Source: Actinophytocola sp. (lineage in GTDB: Bacteria > Actinomycetota > Actinomycetes > Mycobacteriales > Pseudonocardiaceae). Taken from it: DNA of 48,142 bases. Of this stretch, positions 34,355 to 42,269 are shown piece by piece. The stretch lies in assembly GCA_009377475.1 (NCBI GenBank), contig WHTY01000026.1, forward strand, positions 1 through 48,142, given 5' to 3'. Made by a program: the position numbers and the translations under genes. A model generated the notes under the pieces. The model did no database searches. It was given only the letters and a program-made list of their open reading frames with translations, and had not been told where the DNA came from. The first letter of the stretch is position 1. The number at the start of each line of letters is the position of its first letter.

Positions 34355-35815
34355 ATGAGTAGCACGACAGGCCCGTCGGTCGCGATCGTCGGCACCGGCT
34401 TCGGCGGCATCGGCATGGCGCTGGAACTCAAACGCGCCGGATTCGACGACTTCGTCATCCTGGAGAAGGGCGACGACATCGGCGGCGTGTGGCGCGAGAA
34501 CACCTACCCCGGCGCCGCCTGCGACATCCCATCGCCGTACTACTCGTTCTCGACCGAGCCGAACCCGACCTGGTCGTCGCGGTTCTCGCCGCAGGCCGAG
34601 ATCAAGGAGTACATCCGGCGCGTCGTCAAGGACAACGACCTGAGCCGCCACATCCGCTACGGCGTCGAGGTCACCTCGGCCACCTTCGACAACGCGCAGT
34701 GGCGGCTGGCGACGGACACCGGCGAGGAACACACCGCGGACGTCTTCGTGCCCGCCACCGGACAGCTCTCCCGGCCCGCGCTGCCGAACATCGACGGCAT
34801 CGACACCTTCCACGGGCCGTCGTTTCACTCCGCCGAGTGGGATCACTCGGTCGACCTACGCGGCAAGCGCGTCGCGGTGATCGGCACCGGGGCGAGCGCA
34901 GTGCAGTTCGTGCCCGCGATCCAGCCGGACGTCGAGCACATGACGGTGTTCCAGCGTTCCGCCCCCTGGGTGTTGCCGCGCCCCGAAGTCGTCTACAAGC
35001 AGTGGCACCACACGATGTTCCGGAAGCTGCCGTTCACCCGGGTCGTCGAACGGTTCGCGTTCTGGTTGCTCTGCGAAGTGCTCGCGCTGTCACTGGTGGA
35101 CATCCCGAAGATGCGTCCGCTGTTCGCGGCGATCGCGCGGTTCCATCTGCGCAGACAGGTGCCGGACAAGCGGCTGCGCGCCAAGCTCACCCCGGACTAC
35201 GAACCCGGCTGCAAGCGGGGCCTGTTCTCCGGCGACTACTACCCCGCGCTGGGCCAGCCCAACGTCCACCTGGAAACGACCGGCATCGCGCACGTCGAGC
35301 CGGACGGCATCCGCACCACGGACGGCACGCTGCACCAGGCGGACGTCATCATCTACGGCACCGGCTTCAAGACGTCGGAGTTCCTCGGGCCGATGGCGGT
35401 GCACGGACTCGACGGCCGCAAGCTCGCCGACGAGTGGAGCACGGGCGCGCACGCCTACCTCGGCATCACCGTGCCCGGCTTCCCGAACATGTTCCTCATG
35501 TACGGCCCCAACACGAACCTCGGCGTCGGGTCGATCATCTACATGCTGGAGTGCCAGGCCAGCTACATCGGCAAGGCGGTGCGGCTGCTCGCTCGCAGCG
35601 GCTCCCCCGCGATGGACGTCAAGGCCAACATCGCCAGGCGGTTCGACGAACAACTCCAGGCAAGGCTCAACCGTTCGGTGTGGACGATGTGCTCCAGCTG
35701 GTACCGCAACGAGCACGGCCGCATCACCAACAACTGGCCCGGCACGGTCAGCTCCTACCGGCTGGCCACCCGCACCCTCGATCCCGACGACTACCGGCTC
35801 TTGGAGGCAGCGTGA
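34355..35815 (+). CDS. Flavin-containing monooxygenase, Baeyer-Villiger type (MymA/EthA-like)
   Basis: This 486-residue FAD- and NADPH-dependent oxygenase has the FAD Rossmann motif VAIVGTGFGGIGMALELKRA, the Baeyer-Villiger-type fingerprint FHGPSFHSAEWD, and the second Rossmann motif VAVIGTGASAVQFVPAIQ. These enzymes insert oxygen next to a carbonyl or oxidise heteroatoms. It is the first gene of a three-gene coupled operon. The divergent VirS-like regulator mirrors the mycobacterial virS-mymA locus, which is involved in envelope lipid modification and acid stress. Substrate not known here. Confidence 0.92.
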   Translation: MSSTTGPSVAIVGTGFGGIGMALELKRAGFDDFVILEKGDDIGGVWRENTYPGAACDIPSPYYSFSTEPNPTWSSRFSPQAEIKEYIRRVVKDNDLSRHIRYGVEVTSATFDNAQWRLATDTGEEHTADVFVPATGQLSRPALPNIDGIDTFHGPSFHSAEWDHSVDLRGKRVAVIGTGASAVQFVPAIQPDVEHMTVFQRSAPWVLPRPEVVYKQWHHTMFRKLPFTRVVERFAFWLLCEVLALSLVDIPKMRPLFAAIARFHLRRQVPDKRLRAKLTPDYEPGCKRGLFSGDYYPALGQPNVHLETTGIAHVEPDGIRTTDGTLHQADVIIYGTGFKTSEFLGPMAVHGLDGRKLADEWSTGAHAYLGITVPGFPNMFLMYGPNTNLGVGSIIYMLECQASYIGKAVRLLARSGSPAMDVKANIARRFDEQLQARLNRSVWTMCSSWYRNEHGRITNNWPGTVSSYRLATRTLDPDDYRLLEAA

Positions 35816-37530
35816 CCACGCACGACTACGACGTCCTCGTCATCGGCTCGGGCTTCGGGGGCAGCGTGTCCGCGCTGCGGCTCACCGAAAAGGGTTACCG
35901 CGTCGGCGTGTTCGAGTCGGGACGTCGATGGCGGCCGGACGACTACCCGAAGTCCAACTGGAACCTGCGCAAGTCGATCTGGGCACCACGGCTGGGACTG
36001 ACCGGCACGCAGCGGATCAGTTGGCTCGGCAAAGTCGCGCTGTTCAGCGCATCGGGTGTCGGCGGCGGCTCGCTCATCTACGGCAACACGCTGTATGAGC
36101 CGCTGGACAAGTTCTACGCCGACCCGGCGTGGTCGCACATAACCGACTGGCGTGCCGAGCTCGCACCGTACTACGACCAGGCGAAACGGATGCTCGGCGT
36201 GACGACGAATCCGCGTCTCACCCCGGCGGACGAGGTGCTGCGGGAGGTCGCCGAGGAGCTGGGAGTGGCGGAGACGTTCCACCCCACGCAGGTCGGCGTG
36301 TTCTTCGGCGAGACCGAGGGCAAGACCGTGCCGGATCCGTACTTCGGCGGCGCTGGCCCGGAGCGCACCGGCTGCGTGCACTGCGCGCGATGCTTCACCG
36401 GCTGCCCGCACAACGCGAAGAACACCACCACGACGAACTACCTGTACCTGGCCGAGCAGGCGGGCGCGCGGGTGCACGAGATGGCCACGGTGACCGACGT
36501 CCGGCCGCTGGACGGCGGAGGCTACGAGGTCGTCACCGAGCGATCCGGCAGCGTCGTCCGCAAGCAACGACGTCGCTACACGGCGGAGCAGGTGGTCTTC
36601 TCGGCGGCGGCGCTGGGCACGCAGAAGCTGTTGCACCAGCTCAAGGACACCAGGCGGCTGCCTCGCCTCTCGGAGAGGCTGGGCGAGCTGACCCGCACGA
36701 ACTCCGAGGCGATCCTGGTGTCGTCCAGCCGCACCCGGCGGGACTTCGCGCAGGGCATCGCGATCACGTCGTCGATCCACCCGGAGGTGGACACCCACAT
36801 CGAGGTGTGCCACTACGGCACCGGGCAGAACTCGCTGTTCCCGCTGTCCGCGCCGATGGTCGACGGCGGAAAGCTGCGTGCGCTGCGGTTCGTGCTGTCG
36901 GTGATCGCGCATCCGCTGCGGTTCCTGCGTTCGCTGAATGTGCGCGGTGCGTCCGATCGGTCGATCATCCTGCTGGTGATGCAGTCGCTGGACAACTCGT
37001 TGACGTCGTTCCGCAAACGCGGATTGTTCGGACATCGGCTGTCCACCCGGCAGGGCACCGGCGAGCCGAACCCGACGTGGATTCCGATCGGGCACGAAGC
37101 GAACCGTCGTTACTCCGACAAGATCAACGGCGACGCGCTCGGGCTGTACATGGACATCGTGAACGTGCCGTCCACGGCGCACTACATCGGCGGCTGCCCG
37201 ATCGGCGACTCGCCGGAGACTGGCGTGGTCGACCCGTACCAACGGCTCTACGGCTACCAGGGCCTGCACGTGGTGGACGGCTCCGCGATCTCGGCGAACC
37301 TCGGCGTGAACCCGTCGTTGACGATCACCGCGCAGTCGGAGCGGGCGCTGGCGTTCTGGCCGAACAAGGGCGAACCGGACCCGCGCCCGCCGCTGGGCGA
37401 GGCGTACCGGCGGATCGCGCCGATCGCGCCGATCCGCCCGACGGTTCCCGACTCCGCGCCGGGCGCGCTACGGTTGCCGATCACCCCGGTCACAGGACGT
37501 AAACGCGCGAAGAAGGCGGAGCAGGCATGA
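35812..37530 (+). CDS. GMC oxidoreductase, cholesterol-oxidase-like (ChoD type)
   Basis: This 572-residue flavoprotein has an N-terminal FAD motif (YDVLVIGSGFGGSVSALRL), SGVGGGSLIYGNT, and a C-terminal GMC signature around YIGGCPIG and LHVVDGSAISANLGVNPSLT. A CxxCxxCxxxC cluster (CVHCARCFTGCPHNAKN) at about residues 188-204 is shared with mycobacterial ChoD-type proteins and could bind iron-sulfur. The start is GTG 35812, overlapping the monooxygenase stop. The end overlaps the next gene as ATGA. A sterol or other alcohol substrate is likely, but cholesterol itself is unproven. Confidence 0.9.
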   Translation: MTTHDYDVLVIGSGFGGSVSALRLTEKGYRVGVFESGRRWRPDDYPKSNWNLRKSIWAPRLGLTGTQRISWLGKVALFSASGVGGGSLIYGNTLYEPLDKFYADPAWSHITDWRAELAPYYDQAKRMLGVTTNPRLTPADEVLREVAEELGVAETFHPTQVGVFFGETEGKTVPDPYFGGAGPERTGCVHCARCFTGCPHNAKNTTTTNYLYLAEQAGARVHEMATVTDVRPLDGGGYEVVTERSGSVVRKQRRRYTAEQVVFSAAALGTQKLLHQLKDTRRLPRLSERLGELTRTNSEAILVSSSRTRRDFAQGIAITSSIHPEVDTHIEVCHYGTGQNSLFPLSAPMVDGGKLRALRFVLSVIAHPLRFLRSLNVRGASDRSIILLVMQSLDNSLTSFRKRGLFGHRLSTRQGTGEPNPTWIPIGHEANRRYSDKINGDALGLYMDIVNVPSTAHYIGGCPIGDSPETGVVDPYQRLYGYQGLHVVDGSAISANLGVNPSLTITAQSERALAFWPNKGEPDPRPPLGEAYRRIAPIAPIRPTVPDSAPGALRLPITPVTGRKRAKKAEQA

Positions 37531-38147
37531 CGCACCAGCAGTACCCGCCAGAACCGTGGACCCTGTGCGGGGACGCCTTCGTGTCCGTGTGGCGGCTGCC
37601 CGAGCAGGAGCTGCCCACGCTACCCGACGACGTCGAGCCGATCAGCGTGGCTGGCAGCGGCTTCGTCGTCACCGCATGGGTGGACTACCAGGAGCCGGGG
37701 ATGCTGTCCTACCGCGAGCTGATGGCGACGGTCGCGGTGTACGACGGCGCGAAACCGGCGGCGTCGATCACCCACATCTGGGTGGACAGCGAGACGTCGT
37801 TGGCGGGCGGCAGGGAGCTGTGGCGCATCCCGAAGGACATGGCGAAGTTCGAGTGGCGCAGCGGTCGCGCGATCACCGCGACCGCGCACGGCGACGACGG
37901 CCCGATCGCGGGCGCGGCGTTCGTGCCGATGACGACGGTGCCGATCGAGGTGCCCTCGGCGTTCGCGGTGATCCAGCGCGGCCCGCTGCGCAGTCCGATG
38001 CGGGCGGCGGGCAAGCCGACGTTGGTGCGCTCGTCGTGGTGGGTGAACGTCGATGGCCCGCTCGGGTACCTGCACGGCCGGAAACCGCTGGCCAGCATTG
38101 GTCTCACCGACTTCGAGATGCGGTTCGGGACGGACCGACCGGGTTAA
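37527..38147 (+). CDS. Acetoacetate decarboxylase-like protein
   Basis: This 206-residue protein belongs to the acetoacetate decarboxylase-like superfamily. YRELMATVAVYDG and SLAGGRELWRIPKDMAKFEW carry the beta-cone strands. The Lys in IPKDMA is at the position of the Schiff-base lysine. Many such proteins are not decarboxylases. It is the last of the three coupled genes, so it probably acts on the product of the monooxygenase/GMC pair. Confidence 0.82.
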   Translation: MTHQQYPPEPWTLCGDAFVSVWRLPEQELPTLPDDVEPISVAGSGFVVTAWVDYQEPGMLSYRELMATVAVYDGAKPAASITHIWVDSETSLAGGRELWRIPKDMAKFEWRSGRAITATAHGDDGPIAGAAFVPMTTVPIEVPSAFAVIQRGPLRSPMRAAGKPTLVRSSWWVNVDGPLGYLHGRKPLASIGLTDFEMRFGTDRPG

Positions 38148-39145
38148 CCGACCAGCGCGTGGCTGCTCTCGATGCCCGCGTCGCCCGGCACACCCACCTT
38201 GCCAAGCTGGGTGCGCAGCGCCGCGACATCGGAGTTCTCGATGGCGGCGCGCACGGCAGGGCCGAAGTCCACAACGGACCCGGCGTAGTCGATCAGCTGA
38301 ACGTCGCCACCCCAGTTGAGCTGCCAGGACAGGCGGCCGGACGTCACCGCGGCGGCGGCGAGGTAGGCGTCCACCGCCATGGTCAGCAGCGCGGCGGCCG
38401 TGTCCGCTTCGACGGTCTCGCCGAGGGATTCGGTCAGGGCGCTGGCGAACCGGGTGGAGTCGTCGAGCAGCGCGATGACGCCGTCGATGGTGGCCTCCCG
38501 CCCCAGCAGTGACGTGGCGACCTGGTGCGCCTGCGTCGCGCCGGGCCGCACCATGGCCTGCCCGGCGAGTGGCGTGATCTCTTCCCACGGCAGCGCGGGC
38601 ATCGACGTCAGGTTCCCGGACAGCATCGCCTCGGTGGCGCGCTCCATGACGTCGTCCGCGTTGGCGAGCAACGCCGTCGCGGGCCGGTGGTCGGCGGGGT
38701 GCTGCGACGGGCGGAAGTCCGCGAGGGCGGCTTTGCGCTGGGCGAACGTCGGGTGCGAGTCGAAGCGGGACGGCTTCTCCTGCGGGTCTTCCTCGCGCAG
38801 TTGGGACAGCGTCTCGGCGCGGGCGTCGTCGGCGAGCATCCGCTGGAAGCCACCGACGACGGCGCGCGGCCGGACTCCGGCGTTGGCGGCCCAGCCGACG
38901 TAGCCCGCCAGATAGTGGTCCCACGCCGCGTCAAGCACTGGCAGCTCTCGCAGCGCGGACACGAGCGCGTCGGCGCTGGTCAGCCGAGCAGCGGCGGCGT
39001 CGGCCTCGTACTCCTGGTCGCGGGACACCTTCTGTGAGACGAGCAGGAACAGCAGCGCGTAGCCGTGGAACACGCGGCGCAGGATCGGGTGGTTGTGCAG
39101 GCCAGCGACCGTCCGTTCAACCTGGACACGACCCCGATAGGTCAG
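38144..39145 (-). pseudogene. M48-family peptidase, N-terminal part and HExxH missing
   Basis: The surviving frame starts with LTYRGRVQVERTV. It continues VSRDQEYEADAAAARLTSAD, the conserved third-ligand region (ExxxD) of M48/HtpX-like membrane peptidases, and a long C-terminal domain of ~300 residues to the stop at 38144. The helices with HExxH that should precede TYRGR are absent. At 39146 the sequence switches to antisense of a DHFR-like gene. The apparent upstream frame is therefore spurious, and the protein would be inactive even if made. Confidence 0.75.
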
Positions 39146-39146
39146 C

Positions 39147-39344
39147 GGGGCGGACGTGATCCAGCAGTACCTCGCGGCGGGGCTGGTCGACGAGGTCTCG
39201 ATCCACCTGGTGCCGGTCCTGCTTGGCGGCGGCAAGAAACTGTTCGACAACCTCGGTGCCGGTCGCATCGAACTGCGGCCGGTCGAAGTGGTCGAGTCCA
39301 GCGCGATCACCCATCTCCGATACCGCATCCACGGCGAGGCGTGA
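39147..39344 (+). pseudogene. Dihydrofolate reductase-like (RibD C-terminal fold) 3' fragment
   Basis: The frame reads GADVIQQYLAAGLVDEVSIH, then VPVLLGGGKKLFDNLG and THLRYRIHGEA. This is the C-terminal third of actinobacterial DHFR-like/RibD-C proteins. It has no start of its own. The missing N-terminus and the truncated M48 gene meet at the same point, so both were cut by one rearrangement. Confidence 0.75.
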
Positions 39345-39390
39345 CAGGCGGCGATCCGCACGTATCGATCAATCGACGAGGTGGTTCGTC

Positions 39391-39738
39391 ATGGTTCGCG
39401 ATCAACTCAGCACCGTCTTCGCCGCCTTGGCGGACCCGACACGTCGCGCGATCCTCGCGCGACTCGCCAAGGGCGAGGCGAGCGTGAACGAGCTGGCCGA
39501 ACCGTTCGACATGAGCCTGCCCGCGGTGTCCAAGCACCTGAAGGTGCTGGAACGCGCCGGACTCATCACTCGGGGGCGCGACGCGCAGTGGCGACCTTGT
39601 CGTCTTGAGGCGGCGCCACTGCGCACCGCGTTCGAGTGGACCGGCGGGTACCGGCCGTTCTGGGAGGAGAGCTTCGAGCGACTGGACGACTACCTGGCCG
39701 AACTCCAAGGGGAACGGAACGACGATGCAGTCGGCTGA
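39391..39738 (+). CDS. ArsR-family regulator
   Basis: This 115-residue winged-helix regulator has STVFAALADPTRRAILARLA and a recognition helix in FDMSLPAVSKHLKVLERAG. It is close to the ArsR at 19964-20323 and lacks metal-binding cysteines. The relatives are normally followed by an SRPBCC gene. Here only a short stretch and a GNAT gene follow, so the partner seems lost. A GAGGTGG precedes the ATG at 39391. Confidence 0.92.
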   Translation: MVRDQLSTVFAALADPTRRAILARLAKGEASVNELAEPFDMSLPAVSKHLKVLERAGLITRGRDAQWRPCRLEAAPLRTAFEWTGGYRPFWEESFERLDDYLAELQGERNDDAVG

Positions 39739-39811
39739 GCGCGCGTTCGCCACGCTGTGACCAGCGCGAAAATCCATTGCGTCCGCGACCGTGGCGGCAC
39801 AGGCTGGACGT

Positions 39812-40300
39812 ATGCGGTTTCGGGACGCGACGGCCGACGACTGGCCCCAGATCTGGCGGTTCCTCCGGCGGCTCATCGCCGACGGCACGACGTTCACCTG
39901 GGAACCCGACGTCAGCGAGGCGACCGCGCGTGCGCGCTGGCTGCACGAGCCGCCGGGGCGCACGATCGTCGCCGTGGACGACGACGGCCGGGTGGTGGGG
40001 ACGTCGGAGACGCACCCGAACCAGCCCGGCCCCGGCTCCCATGTCGCCAACGCCGGGTTCATGGTCGACCCGGACCACGCTGGCGCGGGCGTCGGCAGGC
40101 GGCTCGCGGAGTACACCATCGAGCGGGCCCGCGCGGACGGCTACCGGGCGATGCAGTTCAACGCCGTCGTGGAGACCAACACCCGCGCGGTGGAGCTGTG
40201 GCTCTCGCTCGGGTTCAGCATCCTCACGACGGTGCCGGAAGCCTTCCATCACCCCGAGAAGGGCTACGTCGGGCTGCACGTGATGTATCAGCGGCTGTAG
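39812..40300 (+). CDS. GNAT-family N-acetyltransferase
   Basis: This 162-residue acetyltransferase has motif A in AGFMVDPDHAGAGVGRRLAE (acetyl-CoA binding) and motif B in NTRAVELWLSLGFSIL. The N-terminal MRFRDATADDWPQIWRFL is typical of RimI/phosphinothricin-like GNATs. A CAGGCT box lies six bases before the ATG at 39812, so it may be leaderless. Its 3' end overlaps the convergent quinone reductase gene by 77 bp. Confidence 0.88.
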   Translation: MRFRDATADDWPQIWRFLRRLIADGTTFTWEPDVSEATARARWLHEPPGRTIVAVDDDGRVVGTSETHPNQPGPGSHVANAGFMVDPDHAGAGVGRRLAEYTIERARADGYRAMQFNAVVETNTRAVELWLSLGFSILTTVPEAFHHPEKGYVGLHVMYQRL

Positions 40301-41063
40301 CGCCATAGTGCACGGCGAGCCCGGTCTGTCCCGCCGAGAGGCCGGGACGCAGCACCAGGTCGTCGTCGTAGCTGCCGCTGTCCTCGTGCCGGAACGGCAG
40401 CGGCGGCGCGGTGAACAGCGTGGCCAATCGATGCCGCAGTTCGGGTCGCAGCGCGCGGTAGCCGTCGTCGTCCATGCGGTCGGCGCCGTAGACGACGAGT
40501 GGCGGCAACGCGGCCATGCCGGTGTAGAACAGCGTGCCGTGCAGCAACGGGAACAGCACGTGGTCGACGTCGCCGTGAATGCCGCGCGGGCCGAAGCTGG
40601 ACGGGCGCGCGCCGACGGACGTGATCACCAGCGCGCGTTTGCCCGTGAGGCCGCCGTCGCCGTAGCGCCGGGTGCGACCGTCCGGGCCGGTGACGCCGAA
40701 CGCGAAGCCCTGCACCAGCACGCGGTCGAACCAGCCCTTGAGGATGGCGGGCGGACCGAGCCACCACAGCGGAAACTGCAGGACGACGGCGTCCGCCCAG
40801 GCCAGCTTGGCGTGTTCGGCGCGGATGTCCTCGCTGAGCGTGCCGTGCCGGTAGCCCCGCTCCTGCTCCGCGCCGACGATGAACCGGTCCCCGACGTCAT
40901 GGGCGACGTCGTGGGCGTCCGCGACCGGGTTCCAGCCCATCGCGTAGAGGTCGGAGACTCCGACGTCGTGGCCCTGCTGTCGGAGTTGGTCAAGGCCGTG
41001 CGTGAGAAGTGCTCCATTCAGTGAGCACTGCTCCGGGTGAGCGAAGATCCACAGTACGTTCAT
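40224..41063 (-). CDS. NAD(P)H:quinone reductase, flavodoxin-like fold (NQO1/KefF type)
   Basis: This FMN/FAD-binding reductase of 279 residues begins VLWIFAHPEQCSLNGALLTH. It has the quinone reductase motif LQFPLWWLGPPAILKGWFDR and LVITSVGARPSSFGPRG. The natural C-terminus probably lies near GQTGLAVHY. The last ~26 residues (after AVHYG) are basic, low in structure and antisense to the GNAT 3' end, so an older stop codon may have been lost. A GlxA-type regulator diverges from it and may control it. Confidence 0.88.
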   Translation of the reverse strand: MNVLWIFAHPEQCSLNGALLTHGLDQLRQQGHDVGVSDLYAMGWNPVADAHDVAHDVGDRFIVGAEQERGYRHGTLSEDIRAEHAKLAWADAVVLQFPLWWLGPPAILKGWFDRVLVQGFAFGVTGPDGRTRRYGDGGLTGKRALVITSVGARPSSFGPRGIHGDVDHVLFPLLHGTLFYTGMAALPPLVVYGADRMDDDGYRALRPELRHRLATLFTAPPLPFRHEDSGSYDDDLVLRPGLSAGQTGLAVHYGATAADTSRAARRSPSRGDGRLPAPS

Positions 41064-41134
41064 GTGTTCCAGCCTGACCGGGTCGCCCGCCCGATACGAG
41101 TGGCCTGACAGACATCATGTGAAAGAATCGGGCC

Positions 41135-42127
41135 ATGCATCGAGTCGTCGTTCTCGTCCGCCATGGCGTGATGCCGCTGGAGCTGGGCATCGTGCACCAG
41201 ATCTTCGGTCGCGCCTTCTGTCAGGACGGGTCGCCGCTGTACGACGTCGTGACCTGCGCAATGCGGCCAGGCGAGATACGCACCGACGCGGACTTCCCCA
41301 TCGCCGTCACGCACGGGCCGGAGGCGCTGGCCAAGGCGGACACGGTGATCGTGCCCGCGACCCACGAGCTCGACGAGACCGAGACGGAAGGACGCCTTGG
41401 GCCAGCGCTCGCGGCGGCACTGGCGTTGATCCGGCCGGGCACGCGGGTGGCGTCGATTTGCACCGGCGCGTTCGTGCTCGCCGCCGCCGGATGGCTCGAC
41501 GGCACGCGCGCCACGACGCACTGGAAGTCCGCTGAGCAGTTCCGGCGGCTGTTCCCGCACGTCGAACTGGACACCGACGTGCTCTACACCGACTCCGGCA
41601 CGGTGCTGACGTCGGCGGGCGAGGCGTCCGGCATCGACCTGTGCCTGCACATGGTGCGCCGCGACCACGGCGCGGCCGTGGCCAACGACGTCGCACGCAC
41701 GACGGTGGTGCCGCCGCACCGCGAGGGCGGGCAGGCACAGTTCATCCCGCGCCCGGTGCTGTCGCGGCGGGAGACGTCCACCGGCGCGGCCCGCGCGTGG
41801 GCGCTCTCGCATCTCGACCAGCCGATCACGCTGCGGGAGCTGGCCGCGTGCGAGGCGATGAGCGTCCGGACGTTCACCCGGCGGTTCCGCGAGGAGACGG
41901 GTCTGTCGCCGTTGCGGTGGCTGACGCAGCAGCGGATCATGCGGGCACGGGAGCTCCTTGAGGAGACCGACTTGCCGGTGGACCGGGTCGCCGTCGCGGC
42001 CGGGTTCGGCACCGCCGTCTCGCTGCGCCAGCACCTGCACGCCGCGATCGGCGTCTCACCTCGGGCGTACCGGGCGACGTTCCGGGGGTGCCGTGAAGGG
42101 CATCTTATGGGCGCCACATGCCCATAA
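41135..42127 (+). CDS. GlxA-family regulator (DJ-1/PfpI domain plus AraC HTH)
   Basis: This 330-residue regulator has an N-terminal DJ-1/PfpI-like domain (RVVVLVRHGVMPLELGIVHQ; VASICTGAFVLAAAGWLDGT; the nucleophile-like Cys is in ICTGAF). The C-terminal AraC double helix-turn-helix reads TLRELAACEAMSVRTFTRRF and DRVAVAAGFGTAVSLRQHLH. The ATG at 41135 is 71 bp from the divergent reductase start. The last 13 codons and stop lie inside a perfect 28-bp hairpin. The tail after RATFRG (CREGHLMGATCP) is therefore hairpin-encoded and unlike the family. Confidence 0.9.
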   Translation: MHRVVVLVRHGVMPLELGIVHQIFGRAFCQDGSPLYDVVTCAMRPGEIRTDADFPIAVTHGPEALAKADTVIVPATHELDETETEGRLGPALAAALALIRPGTRVASICTGAFVLAAAGWLDGTRATTHWKSAEQFRRLFPHVELDTDVLYTDSGTVLTSAGEASGIDLCLHMVRRDHGAAVANDVARTTVVPPHREGGQAQFIPRPVLSRRETSTGAARAWALSHLDQPITLRELAACEAMSVRTFTRRFREETGLSPLRWLTQQRIMRARELLEETDLPVDRVAVAAGFGTAVSLRQHLHAAIGVSPRAYRATFRGCREGHLMGATCP

Positions 42128-42147
42128 GATGCCCTTCACGGCACCCC
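42085..42147. terminator. Perfect 28-bp hairpin overlapping the GlxA-type gene end
   Basis: The arms 42085-42112 and 42120-42147 are fully complementary around a 7-base loop (GCCACAT). The core TGAAGGGCATCTTATGGGC is of the same family as the hairpin at 20471-20527. It can stop transcription in either direction, but it begins inside the coding sequence. Confidence 0.75.
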
Positions 42148-42160
42148 GCCGCCGAACACA

Positions 42161-42223
42161 ACGTCCTGAGCGAGGGACACGGCGTCGTGAGCGCGGGACA
42201 CGATGTCGGGGGCACCGGGTACG
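42161..42223. repeat. Three degenerate 21-bp tandem repeats before galT
   Basis: Units ACGTCCTGAGCGAGGGACAC+G, GCGTCGTGAGCGCGGGACAC+G and ATGTCGGGGGCACCGGGTAC+G lie at 42161, 42182 and 42203 with an exact 21-bp period. The last contains the first base of the TACGGT box at 42220-42225 and merges with the promoter. Confidence 0.75.
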
Positions 42224-42233
42224 GTCTGACGTC

Positions 42234-42269
42234 ATGGCCGCGAACCCAGCAACAACAGGCCGACCATGA
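42234..42269 (+). CDS. Possible 11-residue leader ORF overlapping galT
   Basis: The ORF reads MAANPATTGRP and stops at TGA 42267-42269, which overlaps the galT ATG as ATGA. A TACGGT box at 42220-42225 lies eight bases before its ATG, so a leaderless transcript could begin on it and couple translation into galT. No ribosome site of its own precedes galT. Confidence 0.4.
   Translation: MAANPATTGRP

Noticed and set aside
34489..35811. Extension of the GMC oxidoreductase frame back through the monooxygenase
   Set aside because: The extended frame is out of phase with a clear monooxygenase, and the GMC FAD motif begins directly after GTG 35812.
38144..39361. Single 405-residue protein on the minus strand covering the M48 region
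   Set aside because: Its first ~70 residues are antisense to the DHFR-like fragment, so the intact-looking frame is a chance fusion across the rearrangement.
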